Shown here: in pieces, positions 40,816-51,119 of the stretch
Layout of the letters: every line of letters starts with the position of its first letter
Position numbering within the stretch: position 1 is the stretch's first letter
Assembly (NCBI GenBank): GCA_029718625.1
Contig: CM056379.1
Span: forward strand, 55,759,579 to 55,823,578
Origin: Synaphobranchus kaupii
Taxonomy: Eukaryota; Chordata; Actinopteri; Anguilliformes; Synaphobranchidae
Length of the DNA stretch: 64,000 nt
Direction: 5' to 3'
Position numbers and translations under genes: made by a program
Notes under the pieces: model-generated
The model's database searches: none
What the model saw: only the letters and a program-made list of their open reading frames with translations
Told to the model about the DNA's origin: nothing

Positions 40816-41639
40816 AAAATGCTAATTAGGAGGGCGTACAAGGAAGTTGCTTTTTGTAATATGATTGGATGAAGGTTTCGGCTATAGGCTACAATTGGCA
40901 GCAGTTTTGGACATCGAATTCGAGTTCCCATTTGTGTGTATTTCGAAGTAGGATATATTTAATTGGGAGAGTGGATATTTTGTTAGGAGGGGAAGGTTTG
41001 ACAGAAGCTGAAGCGTAACCATGGCGGACTGTCTTTGATCCCGTGATAACGCTGTAGGCTATTTAATTTGCGATGTCGATGCATGGGATTGCTCTTTTTG
41101 GCAAGAATATAGGCTATCGTAATGAACCAATTACTCGATCATCACGTTTTATTTGAATCATGGACGAACTGCTAAAATAACTTATTGTGCATTGTGCAAG
41201 GCGTGCTGATCAGGCTAGCCTATACAGACCGGTGACAAATTAAGGGTGGTGCTTTGTGTCCACAGGTTAGATGCAAATAGGCTACCACATGCAAACGCAC
41301 GGTGCTATTTCGGTTTTAAAAGTAGTTTGTAAACATGAAATGGGTAGCCATGGGGAAACATTTAGTAGCCTACATTACATGTAAGATAATAATGCTGTGC
41401 ATTGTGTAAATTATTTGTAAACATAATAAATGCTTTAGCCTACTTTAAGTGCTCTAATCCTCATGTTAGCTGTATAAGGAAAACGCTGTTACTACCATTT
41501 TAGAATGAGCCTTGACTGTAGGTGAAAAAGGAATTGTAGGCCTATTTGTTTAATGCATTTTTCTGGAAGTAAAATTTTCTCTTTGTCCGCAGAGGGCCGT
41601 GTCATGTTTTTTTTTTTTGCTTTCCCTTGAATTCACTTC
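40816..41639. other. Unassigned sequence between ACTAGT clusters
   Basis: At 41228 the text CAGACCGGTGACAAATTAAG matches the terminal repeat of the Tc1-like fragment at 11753, so a Tc1 end is present. Nothing else was recognised. Confidence 0.45.
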
Positions 41640-41722
41640 ATGTGTGATCTTTACCAGTATTAAAGATCACTTATTGTACGTCCCTTTGGATGAAAGCGTC
41701 TCCTAAATGAATGTAATGTAAT
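41640..41722 (+). mobile_element. L2-type 3' tail
   Basis: The conserved TTGGATGAAAGCGTCTCCTA stretch is followed by ATGTAATGTAATT. It matches the 3' end of the LINE at 26884-28625 with several substitutions. Only the tail is present. Confidence 0.65.
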
Positions 41723-42061
41723 TAAACATTAGGCTACAGTCTCTGACCACAATATTGGTAGTGTTAACAGTTGCGGTGCTGGAATGCGCCTTGTATATAG
41801 GCTACTGAACTGATAGAATTCACTTGGAGCAAAATGTTGCATCCAGTTAGCTGAACGAATAGGCCTACATCCGTTAGCTTTACATCCTTTTGTGAATGCA
41901 TCCTTTGCCTCTTGTGCTCGTTGCATTTTTTGTATTCGAAACTTTGTAGTTTGTAATAAAGAATGATCTATTTTTGATAAACATGACTGGTGCTTTAGTT
42001 CAGGTAAATTGAAAGGTGGCCTGTATGTGCTACACATAGGCTAGTTATTCTGAGTAATCAC

Positions 42062-42287
42062 CACCTTTATCCTTCGATGAAGTTCCATCATGATGGGAGT
42101 GGTCTCTTCCAGGACGACAATGCCCCAATCCACAGGGCACGAGGGGTCACTCAATGGTTTGATGACCGTGAAAATTGTGAATCATATGCTATGGCCTTCG
42201 CAGTCACCATCTCAACCCAAATGAACACCTATGAGATTTTGGAACGACGTAGTGCTCTCCACCACAATCATCAAAACACAAAATGAG
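42062..42287 (+). pseudogene. Tc1-like transposase fragment
   Basis: The plus strand encodes GLFQDDNAPIHRARGVTQWF, the second-Asp region of a Tc1-family DDE transposase. It runs on to a decayed stretch that should hold the catalytic Glu region. It belongs to the same family as the antisense fragment at 11753-12290. No initiator or inverted repeats are attached directly, but a family end lies at 41228. Confidence 0.6.
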
Positions 42288-42852
42288 ATAACGTTATTGT
42301 GTATCCCGTTTGAAATGTCATTCACTGCCATCAAAATCATTCTTGCATTTATGCTAGTTTGTACTTGTATTTTTAAATTGAATAGCTAGATAGACCGTAG
42401 CCTATTCCGGTGGGCCGATCGTCATTCCATGAGCCGAACTCACCACCTCATTAATAAAACAAATGTGACGTAACACCGCAGAAAATGTTTGAACTCTTAA
42501 AAACGAACAGTTATATTATATTCCGGTAGCCTATTTTTATGCGATTATGATGATTTGGGGGAGAAATAGCCCATCGGAGGATCATTAACATTAAAATTAA
42601 CGTGATGTAGACATTTTGGCTACACGGCGCTCATAGTATCAACGTTAAGTCAATCATCTGACTCCGATTGAACAGTTAAATGTTTAAGCTTTAAAAAAGA
42701 GCTCACGCTGAGTTACGATTCAGAATTGACATTTTAAGGCTCTTCAGACCGTTCAAAATATTAACCAATCAGAATTGGAAACGCACTTCCTTGCCCCGCT
42801 TGCTTCATTTGCATGCAGTTCACATGTTCAGCGGAACATTGGGTTACTTGTT

Positions 42853-42975
42853 TACTAGTGAGCCTGTACGCTGCAACCCACACGTCAACTAGTCATGTTC
42901 AAAAGAGTCCACTAGTTCACTAGTTGACATATCCAACTAGGATATGTTTTTCTGACACGTTCACTAGTTCAAGGC
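42853..42975. repeat. Second ACTAGT cluster (5 copies)
   Basis: Five ACTAGT words occur in about 120 bp, again accompanied by ACACGT-type half words. It faces the larger cluster across 2 kb. The Tc1-like element that follows begins 14 bp after it. Confidence 0.7.
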
Positions 42976-42989
42976 TATTTTTCTAACTA

Positions 42990-44530
42990 AACTCCTCAAA
43001 AAAAGTTCGGAAACGTTATTTCGGTCGATTATTCCTCCCCTTTAATAATACCAATTGGTATTGTATTTTATATCGTTGGAAAGCCTGATTAGTCACCTTT
43101 ACAACGAGGTACAACTTGTAAGGATCATGCATTCGTGGAATGAGCAACACAGCTAACCGTGTGGGTAGCGGCCCAAAAAAATGTGCCAAAATCCCCTGCA
43201 ATTTTCTTCTGTTGGTATTCACTCTTTTTGAGCTTCAAGTGCTGGCAGGTGTATGCCAGTCACAGGAGTGTGACTGGACCTGATTGGCACCTAATTGACA
43301 GCACTTGTGTGCATGGGTCCTGCAACTTTGTTGAGTTTGTGTGTGCTCCAAGCATAAACATGCCACGTTTGTCCCTTCAGGATAAGGCCCGTGCAATAGG
43401 GCAAGTGGAAGCTGGTGTTCCGGTACGCAGAGTGGCAGAATTATTTGGTGTCAGCCCTGGTACCATTTACAAACTTAGGCCCAAGTTCCGTGAGACTGGT
43501 GAAGTCAGACAGACCACGAAGTGGCCGTCCCAGGAAGACAACACCCCAAGAAGACCGGTTCCTCACCCTTGCTTCACTGAGGAACCGTAGGCTTTCTTCC
43601 AGAGATTTACAGGCAAGATTTGCACAACGGTACCACAGACAGATCTCTGATCAGACGGTGAGGAACAGACTGCACATGGCCGCTCTTCGTGCTTATAAGG
43701 CTGCCAGGAAGCCTGCAATGACTGCCCTTCACCGTCAGGCCCGTTTGCGCTGGTGTCGACAGCACCGACAGTGGAACCTAAGAATGTGGAGCAACGTCAT
43801 GTTCAGTGATGAATCAAGGTTCTGTCTGCGGAAGCTGGATGGCAGGATCAAAGTATGGAGACGACGTGGAGAACGCTATGCAGATTGCTGCACAGATCGC
43901 GTGACACCTTTCAATGGGGGCAGTGTCATGGTGTGGGGCGGTATCTCTCTCTCAGGCAAAACAGAACTTGTCATCATTGAAGGCAATCTCAATGCAGTGA
44001 GATATCGGAATGAGATTCTGGAGCCAGTGGCGATCCCATATCTCCAGAATCTGGGACCTAACTCCATCCTCCAGGATGACAATGCTCGCCCCCACAGAGC
44101 CAGGATCATCACAGAGTACCTCCAGAATTTGGGAGTGGAGAGGATGGAATGGCCTGCCGTGAGTCCAGACCTCAACCCAATTGAACACCTGTGGGATCAG
44201 CTTGGGCGTGCTGTACGTGCCAGAGTGACCAACGCAACCATGTGGGCTGACATGCGGCAAATCCTGGTTGAGGAATGGGATGCCATCCCACAGTAGTGTG
44301 TGACCAGGCTGGTGACCATCATGAGGAGGAGGTGCCAAGCTGTTGTGACTGCGTATGGATCTTCCACACGCTACTGAGGTCCCTGACAGTGTAAAATGAA
44401 TAAAGTGTAAAAATGGCCAATATGTGTTGTTTTTTCCTTATTACTGTGGGAGAGTGCAATCATCCAATCCACCAAGCAACTCAAAACGAGAGTGAATACC
44501 AACAGAAGAATATTGCAGGGGATTTTGGCA
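42990..44530 (+). mobile_element. Tc1-like transposon, copy A, right end lost
   Basis: The element begins at a TA with AACTCCTCAAAAAAAGTTCG, the outer end of an inverted repeat of about 240 bp. It contains a near full-length transposase (next entry) and then re-enters the inverted repeat in reverse (44475-44530). It stops there, so the outer 190 bp of the right repeat are missing. Two other copies in the window (49637-50182 and 63010-63576) show the intact right-hand text. Confidence 0.9.
43360..44377 (+). pseudogene. Tc1-like transposase, frameshifted
   Basis: The start MPRLSLQDKARAIGQVEAG leads into a paired-like helix-turn-helix (VRRVAELFGVSPGTIYKL) that would bind the inverted repeats. 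The RNase H-fold catalytic core follows, with FSDESRF (Asp 1), QDDNARPHRA (Asp 2) and SPDLNPIEHLWD (Glu). Asp 2 and Glu are separated by 34 residues, the DD34E pattern of Tc1. A 2-base deletion near 43505, seen by comparison with the copy at 63010-63576, breaks the frame between the two halves. CAG has become TAG at 44294-44296, near the C terminus. All three catalytic residues remain, but the gene is inactive as it stands. Confidence 0.9.
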
Positions 44531-46061
44531 AAAGCTATCCTGTTGTGTATTTGTGTATGTGTGGTTATTTTGGGCCGATGGCTTGTTTATTTTTGTTTTT
44601 TTATATTTTTTAATTGTGGTAGTCCTCTCAGGGTTGCAGTGTGGGTAGGACTCCACAACACTTATTCTTTACGTGTTCAATGTTGATTGTTTGTGGCGTG
44701 GAATGATAGTTAGTTTGGTTATTGTATGAATGTGAATACCGCCGTGTCTGTATGTGGGCTTTCCCCCTATAAGCATTGTGGGGCTGGGGGGCCGGCAGCC
44801 CCCGAGGTGGGCTATTGAAGGGTGATCACGAGTGTGTGTGCGTGCCGTTTTTGTGGTAGCCTAAGTAAAGCCTAAAGAGCACAGTGTTCCTTTGTGTGGG
44901 GTGAGTGATAGTGTGTATTGCGTGTGGTGTGTGGGGAGGCACGTTTACCTGTGGGAAGGGTCGGCTTCGCCCGGCAGGATTGGAGAGAGAGAGACGGGGA
45001 GGGGAAAGGGGCCCACAGACGGGCATAGCCTCTGTCAGATTGTGCTTGTGTGACCAATTTTTAATCAACTTTTGTACACAATAAAAAAATGTAAAATTTT
45101 TTTTACCTTTTACTTCTGTCTGGTGTACTGTTTGAAGAGTGGTGGATTTTGCAAAAAAAAAAACCTGGTCCAGATTCGGGCACGGGATTTGCCCGTTTCA
45201 AATCGTGACACAAACGCAACAGAGGTTTTCAATTGGGCATAAAGTGATAGTGCACAGTGTGGTCGTGCACAGCCTATAGAAACCCTTCAATAGCTTGCAC
45301 GGGTTTTTCATAAGTTTAGAATAACCTTGAATGGATTTAAGAGTGATGAACTGCCAAGATAAAGCCAGTCCTCACATGGACCTTTAATAACTTTTCCCAG
45401 TGTTTGTTGCTTTTGTTTCTGTGGCTATCCAATACACTTTGCATGTGGTTGAGAACAGGTCTCACAGTATGAGAGGGCGAGAGAGATTCGCAGATAGGAT
45501 AGATCCAGCTCCATGCTTTGGCTATATTCCCTGCCACACACATGCACATGTAAACACACTTGCATAAACAAGCAATAAAACAAATTCAGGACCAATAATC
45601 TGTGTTACTACCTATGCTGTTGGAGGCGGGGATATATCAGTGGGAGGGGGAAAAGGTGAACGCTGGGTGGGGGAGATGCATAAACTGCAGCTACTTGTGT
45701 TTTGGGATTCAGGCAGTAATAAGGGATGTTGTATGGTCCAAAGAAAGCAAGTACAGGAGCGTGTGAAAGGAAAGGTGGTCCAGCAGCACAAATTAAAAGT
45801 AAAAGGAGGAGGACACCCTTCCTTTAGAAGAAGAAGAGAGGAAATGTTCAGGGAAAGGGATTTACAAAGGGGGCAAAAATTTAGATTGACATGAAATTTA
45901 TAAAAGGAAGGTGTAGTACAAGGTGAGTGGACAGAGAGACAAGGAGCAGAACGTAGGGGAGAGAGAGGGTGAGAGACGATAAAGAAGAGAAATTCTAGGG
46001 AAGACGGACATAGGAATTGAGAGCTGTCAGGAGGGGAGAAAACAGGAAAGAGGTGGGAGAG
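44531..46061. other. Unassigned sequence, possible decayed LTR
   Basis: No exon was recognised. The 44640-45190 part is GT-rich and ends in AATAAAAAAATGTAAAATTT, then an A-run and a CGGGCACGGGATTTGCCCG palindrome at 45178-45196. This could be the 3' part of an LTR or a retroposed transcript, but neither boundary nor partner was found. 45900-46050 is purine-rich and may be 5' UTR of the next gene. Confidence 0.35.
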
Positions 46062-48324
46062 ATGAATTTTCTGTGGCTGAAGATGTTAATACTCCTCATA
46101 TTGTTGACTGGCATGATAGTGAGCATCTGGTACATCTACAGCTATGGGTGAGTCTGCCACAGGTGTGCACCTCCACTCCAGTCTGACACAAACAGAGTTC
46201 TGGAACAGAACAGCGCTTTGGGAGGGTTTTGTCCAAGAAAGACAGGGAGAACATTCCTGATGAAACAAAGTGGCCAGAACATCAGATTTTGTGCTCCGGA
46301 ACAAATATGTATGGAATTAATTATTAATTATTAGTCTGCTATGGGGTGCCAAATGCTATATATAAGCTAAATATATATATATATTTAAATATTTATTTTT
46401 GAAAACTCAGATTTAACATTTAAGTTAAATATTTAGGACATGCTTATTTGAGATTTATCAATTAAATCTGAAAATATCAACTAAAAGGTTTATTTGGCAT
46501 GTCAGTTAAATCTTGGAAAAAAAACTCATATTTAGCATAAATCTTCAGGAAAATGCCACATTTATGCTAAATCTGAGAGAGAAAAAACACAGGAAAAACG
46601 TGTTGTGTTTTACTTTACATTTGGCATCCCATAGTCTGCTGTACTCTACATTCTGCTGTACTCTACAACACAGAGAACAAATAAGGTGCTCCAATTCATG
46701 CGATGATTCAGAGGCAGGCGAAAGAGCTGTGGTAAACTTTCTGGAGAAAATCTTCTCATTTTTGGTGGGTCAGCAAGCAGAATGTTAAGTGTGTCATAAA
46801 GATGCGGGCGAGGAGAATTTAACTTAATAGTTTGTCGAGATGGAATTTGTCTGTTGAGAATACTTACATGCTCTGACATGCTAATGAAAGGGATGTTTCA
46901 GATAACGTATTCCTTGGAGGAACCAGTATCTTTTAATCAAACTTAATTTTCAAACCTTTTAATGGATTTTCAAGCTTTTTTCACAATGGAAGGGATTCTC
47001 TAGTAGAGCAAAGGTCAAAAAATGAGTAGACTGATAAGGCCTTTCATATTTTAAAGATCACTTGCCATTTTTATCAGGTTTTATTATTTTTTGATTTGAG
47101 CGGATAAAACTGTGTGTGTCGCATAAATTATAAAACTAAGTATCAATGAGATTGTATTTTATGACTTTGATGATTGTTTTGACTATCTATGGTCTAATGA
47201 CTCATTTCTCAGTTGGTGTCGCCAGCTGCTTATTTTCACACCGCAGTCTACAGCTAAACTCATATAGACTGGAGTTGGTGGAGTTACCTTTCTTATGCGG
47301 CTTTGACTGCAATCTATGGGCACCCAATCGACCAGCAGAGGTCGCTAGATAGCAATACACACACACCCCTACCCAGCCCGGAACCCTCCCATTCCCTAGA
47401 CCTAGGTGATGCAATCACCAATTGCGTGTGGACCTATGGAGCTACCAGCCACAGTCGGAACTGGCATGGTCCGGATTCAATCTGAGGCTGCTAGGCTAAT
47501 CCATGCACCACATTATTTGATTGAATCAAACCCTCAAAATAATTACCTCACAGTAGTGTGTCTCACAAGAGTTCAGTCAGTTGTACTTTATGCTCATAGC
47601 AGTTTTGGTTTATTGCATATAAGCCCACAGTAGTTCTAGTCAGGTGGTCTGAAGCTTGTATTCCTGCAGTAGCTTTTTAAAGCTCACTTTATTTTAAGCC
47701 CACAGCAGTTTGGGGTAAGTTTTATTGAAGTTGAGAGTGTTTAGCCTGCATACTCACTTCTGAGTCTAACCCTTGTTTATTATTATGCATATGGTTTTTT
47801 ATGCAGAGATGCCACACCAGTGACACCTGCCTCATCCAGGACTTGCAGCAACACTGGGTGAGAAGCAAAACAATTAAAAGCCCCTAATCTATTCCGCAAA
47901 GTCAGAAGAGCATATTACAGGATTGCATAAACCCTGAGGTGGCTTCATCTGTCAATTAATCTTAAATTGGCCTGTGTCATGAGGAGAGATGAGGGTTGTT
48001 GTCATTTACGGGATGGCCTCTGTTGTCACTCAGACTGTATCTGAGCCTCTGTCTGTACTAGGATTGTGAGCTAGGCAAAAAAAAATGTTCTGGTCATTTA
48101 TGGCACATAGGCAGTTTCTCAAGGATGGCTGGAATTTAGGAGATAGTGTGTATAGATACACAGTACATTTCCCCAGTCCAGGAGTGTTCCTAAACAGTAA
48201 CTCGTAGATTATTAAAATTGTTTGTTTTGTTGGTATGTGCCCTCATTCAAAACATCTTATTTAGCTTTTTGGAGTTGTACAACCATTCTTGGACAAAACA
48301 GAAGGACAATTTCAACAGGTTCAG
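46062..48324 (+). CDS. First three exons of a type II glycosyltransferase-like gene
   Basis: Exons 46062-46147, 47807-47857 and 48265-48324 have GT-AG borders and matching phase (each junction splits a codon after two bases). The peptide opens MNFLWLKMLILLILLTGMIV followed by SIWYIYSYG: a few residues, then a 20-residue hydrophobic span, the signal-anchor of a Golgi type II enzyme. A short Pro/Thr/Ser stem follows, then a segment with YNHSWTKQKDNFNRFR. That pattern, an N-glycosylation site followed by W-x-K/R...F-x-x-FR, resembles the region before the sialyl motifs in ST8Sia alpha-2,8-sialyltransferases. No sialyl-motif exon was found downstream; the 14-kb transposon nest follows. The gene may continue beyond the window or be broken. 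The family is inferred from a short stretch. Confidence 0.5.
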
Positions 48325-48737
48325 GTAAGGAAAGCCTCCTCTGAAACAGCTACCATGCACAACACATTCACAAGCGCAACCACAGTGCAGGAGTGGAAAG
48401 GTTTGCACAAAGGCTTTTGACCGTACTCAGGGCCACAGGGAATATACGTATCCACATATAGATCAGAAGAGCTGTATCTGACAATGGACTTATCCCTGCA
48501 GTAACTCCTGGGAATTCTGAGTGTGACAACTATTGAGCCTTCAACTGAAATATCGCAGCAGCGAATAAACTAAAACGGGACTAAAATTCCGGTCAATTAT
48601 CTGCTCGCTAAATGAATAGCTTGATCTTGGTGGAGGGAAGATGCACGTATTCAACATGAAAAAATATAGACACATACAGTATATTCATTCTTCAATTAAG
48701 TTTCTACATACCAGAGTTATTGTCTCTGGTATGTAGA

Positions 48738-49634
48738 AACCCCAATTCCAAAAAAGTTGGGACAGTATGTAAAATGCACATAAAAGCAGAAAACAGTGAT
48801 TTGTAAATTCTCTTTTACATATATTTAATTGAAAACAGTACATAGAAAAAATATTTAATTTTAGTTTTACAATTAAAATTTACAATTTAGTTTTAAAATT
48901 AGTTTTACCTCATCAACTTTATTAATTTTTGTAAATATAAGCTAATTCCGAATTTGATGCCTGCAACACGTTCCAAAAACGTTGGGACAGTGGCAAAACA
49001 AAGACGGGGAAGTTCAAAAAACACCTGTACACCAACTAGATTTAGCTGTAAATTACACGGAAATAGTATGGAACCCATGGTTGGCTAAATGGCCGTAAGT
49101 CATCAAGGGTCTGCTGTATCAAACAAGCCTCAAACCATCACTTGAAGGGTTGCTTCTCCTGACTTATTTTTCCATAAAGTTAAATAGGAAAATGAGTCAG
49201 GAGAAACAACCCTTAAAATGATCCATCCATATCTACTGCATATCTGGCAGCAGAGTGATGGTTTGAGGCTCGTTTGATACCTCAGGCCCTTGATAACTTA
49301 CAGCAATTTAGCCAACCATGGGTTCCATACTATTCCCATATAATTTACAGCTTAATCTAGTCCCACCCCCCAATTCCCATAGAGATCTATTCAAATGCAG
49401 AGAGGTTATCGGTTGTAAAATAAGATATCAAGAGTCTTTTGATATCTTTTTATACTCAGTCATGATAGCATCACCTGTTTACCTGTGGAATGTTCTAAAC
49501 AGGTGTTTTTTGGACTTCCCAGTCTTTTTTGGAACGTGTTGCAGGCACAGAATTAGCGTATATTTACAAAAATCAATAAAGTTGATAAAGTAAAACATGA
49601 AATATCTTTTCTATGTACTGTTTTCAATTAAATA
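48738..49634. mobile_element. Foldback MITE, 900-bp near-palindrome
   Basis: The left arm (from ACCCCAATTCCAAAAAAGTT to about 49170) is mirrored by the right arm (about 49195-49634). For example, AAGGGTTGCTTCTCCTGACT pairs with the complement around 49193-49213, and the CCCATGGTTGGCTAAAT text pairs with 49310-49325. The centre is near 49180. The right outer end has been cut off by the Tc1-like insertion at the TA at 49635. A fragment of the same family recurs at 63590-63676. Confidence 0.75.
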
Positions 49635-49636
49635 TA

Positions 49637-50182
49637 AACTCCTCAAAAAAAGTTTGGAAACGTTATTTCGGTCGATTATTCCTCCCCTTTAATAATACCA
49701 ATTGGTATTGTATTTTATATCGTTGGAAAGCCTGATTAGTCACCTTTACAACGAGGTGCAATTTGTAAGGATCATGCATTTGTGGAATGAGCAACACAGC
49801 TAACCGTGTGGGTAGCGGCCCAAAAAAATGTGCCAAAATCCCCTGCAATATTCTTCTGTTGGTATTCACTCTCGTTTTGAGTTGCTTGGTGGATTGGATG
49901 ATTGCACTCTCCCACAGTAATAAGGAAAAAACAACACATATTGGCCATTTTTACACTTTATTCATTTTACACTGTCAGGGACCTCAGTAGCGTGTGGAAG
50001 ATCCATACGCAGTCACAACAGCTTGGCACCTCCTCCTCATGCTGGTCACCAGCCTGGTCACACACTGCTGTGGGATGGCATCCCATTCCTCAACCAGGAT
50101 TTGCCGCAAGTCAGCCAACATGGTTGCGTTGGTCACTCTGGCACGTACAGCACGCCCAAGCTGATCCCACAGGTGTTCAATT
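49637..50182 (-). mobile_element. Tc1-like transposon, left part of the nest (copy B)
   Basis: It begins at TA (49635-49636) with AACTCCTCAAAAAAAGTTTG, the same end as copy A. It carries the complete inverted repeat (to about 49880) and the antisense C-terminal quarter of the transposase. At 50182 it breaks off inside the segment around the catalytic Glu. The last 274 bp (49909-50182) are repeated almost exactly at 54675-54945. Confidence 0.85.
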
Positions 50183-50240
50183 AATAGTTTTCAGTCACGT
50201 GACTGCTGCGGAGCCCTGGCGGGAAAAACAACGTTCCAGA

Positions 50241-50621
50241 ATGCGGACGGACACTGGAAACCCCATAGAGCTACCGCAGAAGCCTGTCAAATTTCCTTCT
50301 TTTGCAACACACGTGTGTTTAGATCACTTATCAAAAGACGAAAAACAAAGATACGCAAACAAACTAAGTGTCTTAGGTACGTGTGACCCATATACAGCAC
50401 CCGCTGCTTTATTTCAATTATTAAAAACCGCGAAGTCGCTGTCGGAGCTGTACTTCGGTGACGTTTACATTTATCTTGTGGAGAATCCATCCCCTTACAC
50501 TGCCGCGAAGATGAAAGCGTACAAAAGTACAGACAGTTATCTGTACTTTCGATCTGGATGGGTCAATAATGCTGTTGTTTGGGAGGTGAAGGACAATACA
50601 TTCTTCATCGTCAAAGCGAAG
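50241..50621 (+). CDS. N-terminal exon of a transposon-associated protein
   Basis: The ATG opens 127 codons ending in phase 0 at a GTGAGT donor (50622). The peptide contains YFGDVYIYLVENPSPYTAAK and then AYKSTDSYLYFRSGWVNN. I associate this pattern with the N terminus of large fish proteins carrying SWIM-type zinc finger or YqaJ nuclease domains, which spread with transposons; that link is from memory of the family and not proven here. No downstream exon follows, so it is an isolated fragment. Confidence 0.45.
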
Positions 50622-50869
50622 GTGAGTGCTAATTAGCTAACGTGAGCTACCTAACGTTGCTTGCATGGGTGGTCAGTGTAACGTTAGTCAGCTAACGTTA
50701 CTGCAGTTAGCTTTTCTAGGGCAGTAATATTTTGGTTAAGATAACACAACATATTCATAGTTTTCACGTGATGTCACAGCCCTATGGGAACGCCCACCTG
50801 GCGGGCAAAAAGCAGCCCACTTCCACTGCCCGTCAACGACAACTCCGCTTTTCCCAAAATTTTGCCAAA

Positions 50870-50983
50870 ATGCCGGATAGTTGTTGTTCAATTGGATGCA
50901 TTAACCGAAGAGGAGACAAGCCTGGATTGTGTTTGTACAGAATCCCGTCTGACAAGGAAAACCCAGAGAGGAGGATGTTGTGA
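50870..50983 (+). pseudogene. Truncated THAP domain
   Basis: The 37-residue frame MPDSCCSIGCINRRGDKPGL... followed by YRIPSD and PERRML then stop. The first half of a THAP zinc finger is present: the CCxxGCxNR Cys pair, the basic loop and the RIPxD motif. The frame ends where the conserved Trp and the second Cys/His pair should come. THAP fingers bind DNA at transposon ends or, in host proteins, at promoters. This piece cannot fold as a complete finger. Confidence 0.7.
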
Positions 50984-51119
50984 ATCCCTCCTTCTCTAGT
51001 GCTACACTGCGGTCAAGCCAGCCTCCACTTCGAAAAAGACGGTCAAGCCAGCCGCCGCAAATTTATTTGGTTCGCAATATACTAGGCATTCTACGGTAAG
51101 CGTGTAAGAATTGATTTCA

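Larger units (their letters stand above)
50183..51029 (+). mobile_element. THAP-bearing transposon fragment(s), Kolobok-like
   Basis: Two related GC-rich leaders, each starting near TTTTCA...CACGTGA (50189 and 50760) and containing CTGGCGGG, precede two coding pieces (next two entries). TTAA occurs at the left junction (50181-50184), the target sequence of Kolobok elements, but the right end was not found. A THAP zinc finger is common in P- and Kolobok-type transposases. Assignment to a superfamily is inference. Confidence 0.45.

Noticed and set aside
44640..45190. Solo LTR
   Set aside because: A poly(A)-like signal and a GT-rich body are suggestive, but no second copy, target duplication or defined start was found.
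48738..49634. Continuation exons of the sialyltransferase-like gene
   Set aside because: The sequence is a near-palindromic transposon with no sialyl motif in any frame.
50241..50621. A host gene
   Set aside because: The exon is isolated between transposon and satellite DNA, is followed by a donor with no acceptor exon, and lies next to a truncated THAP finger. A transposon fragment explains it better.
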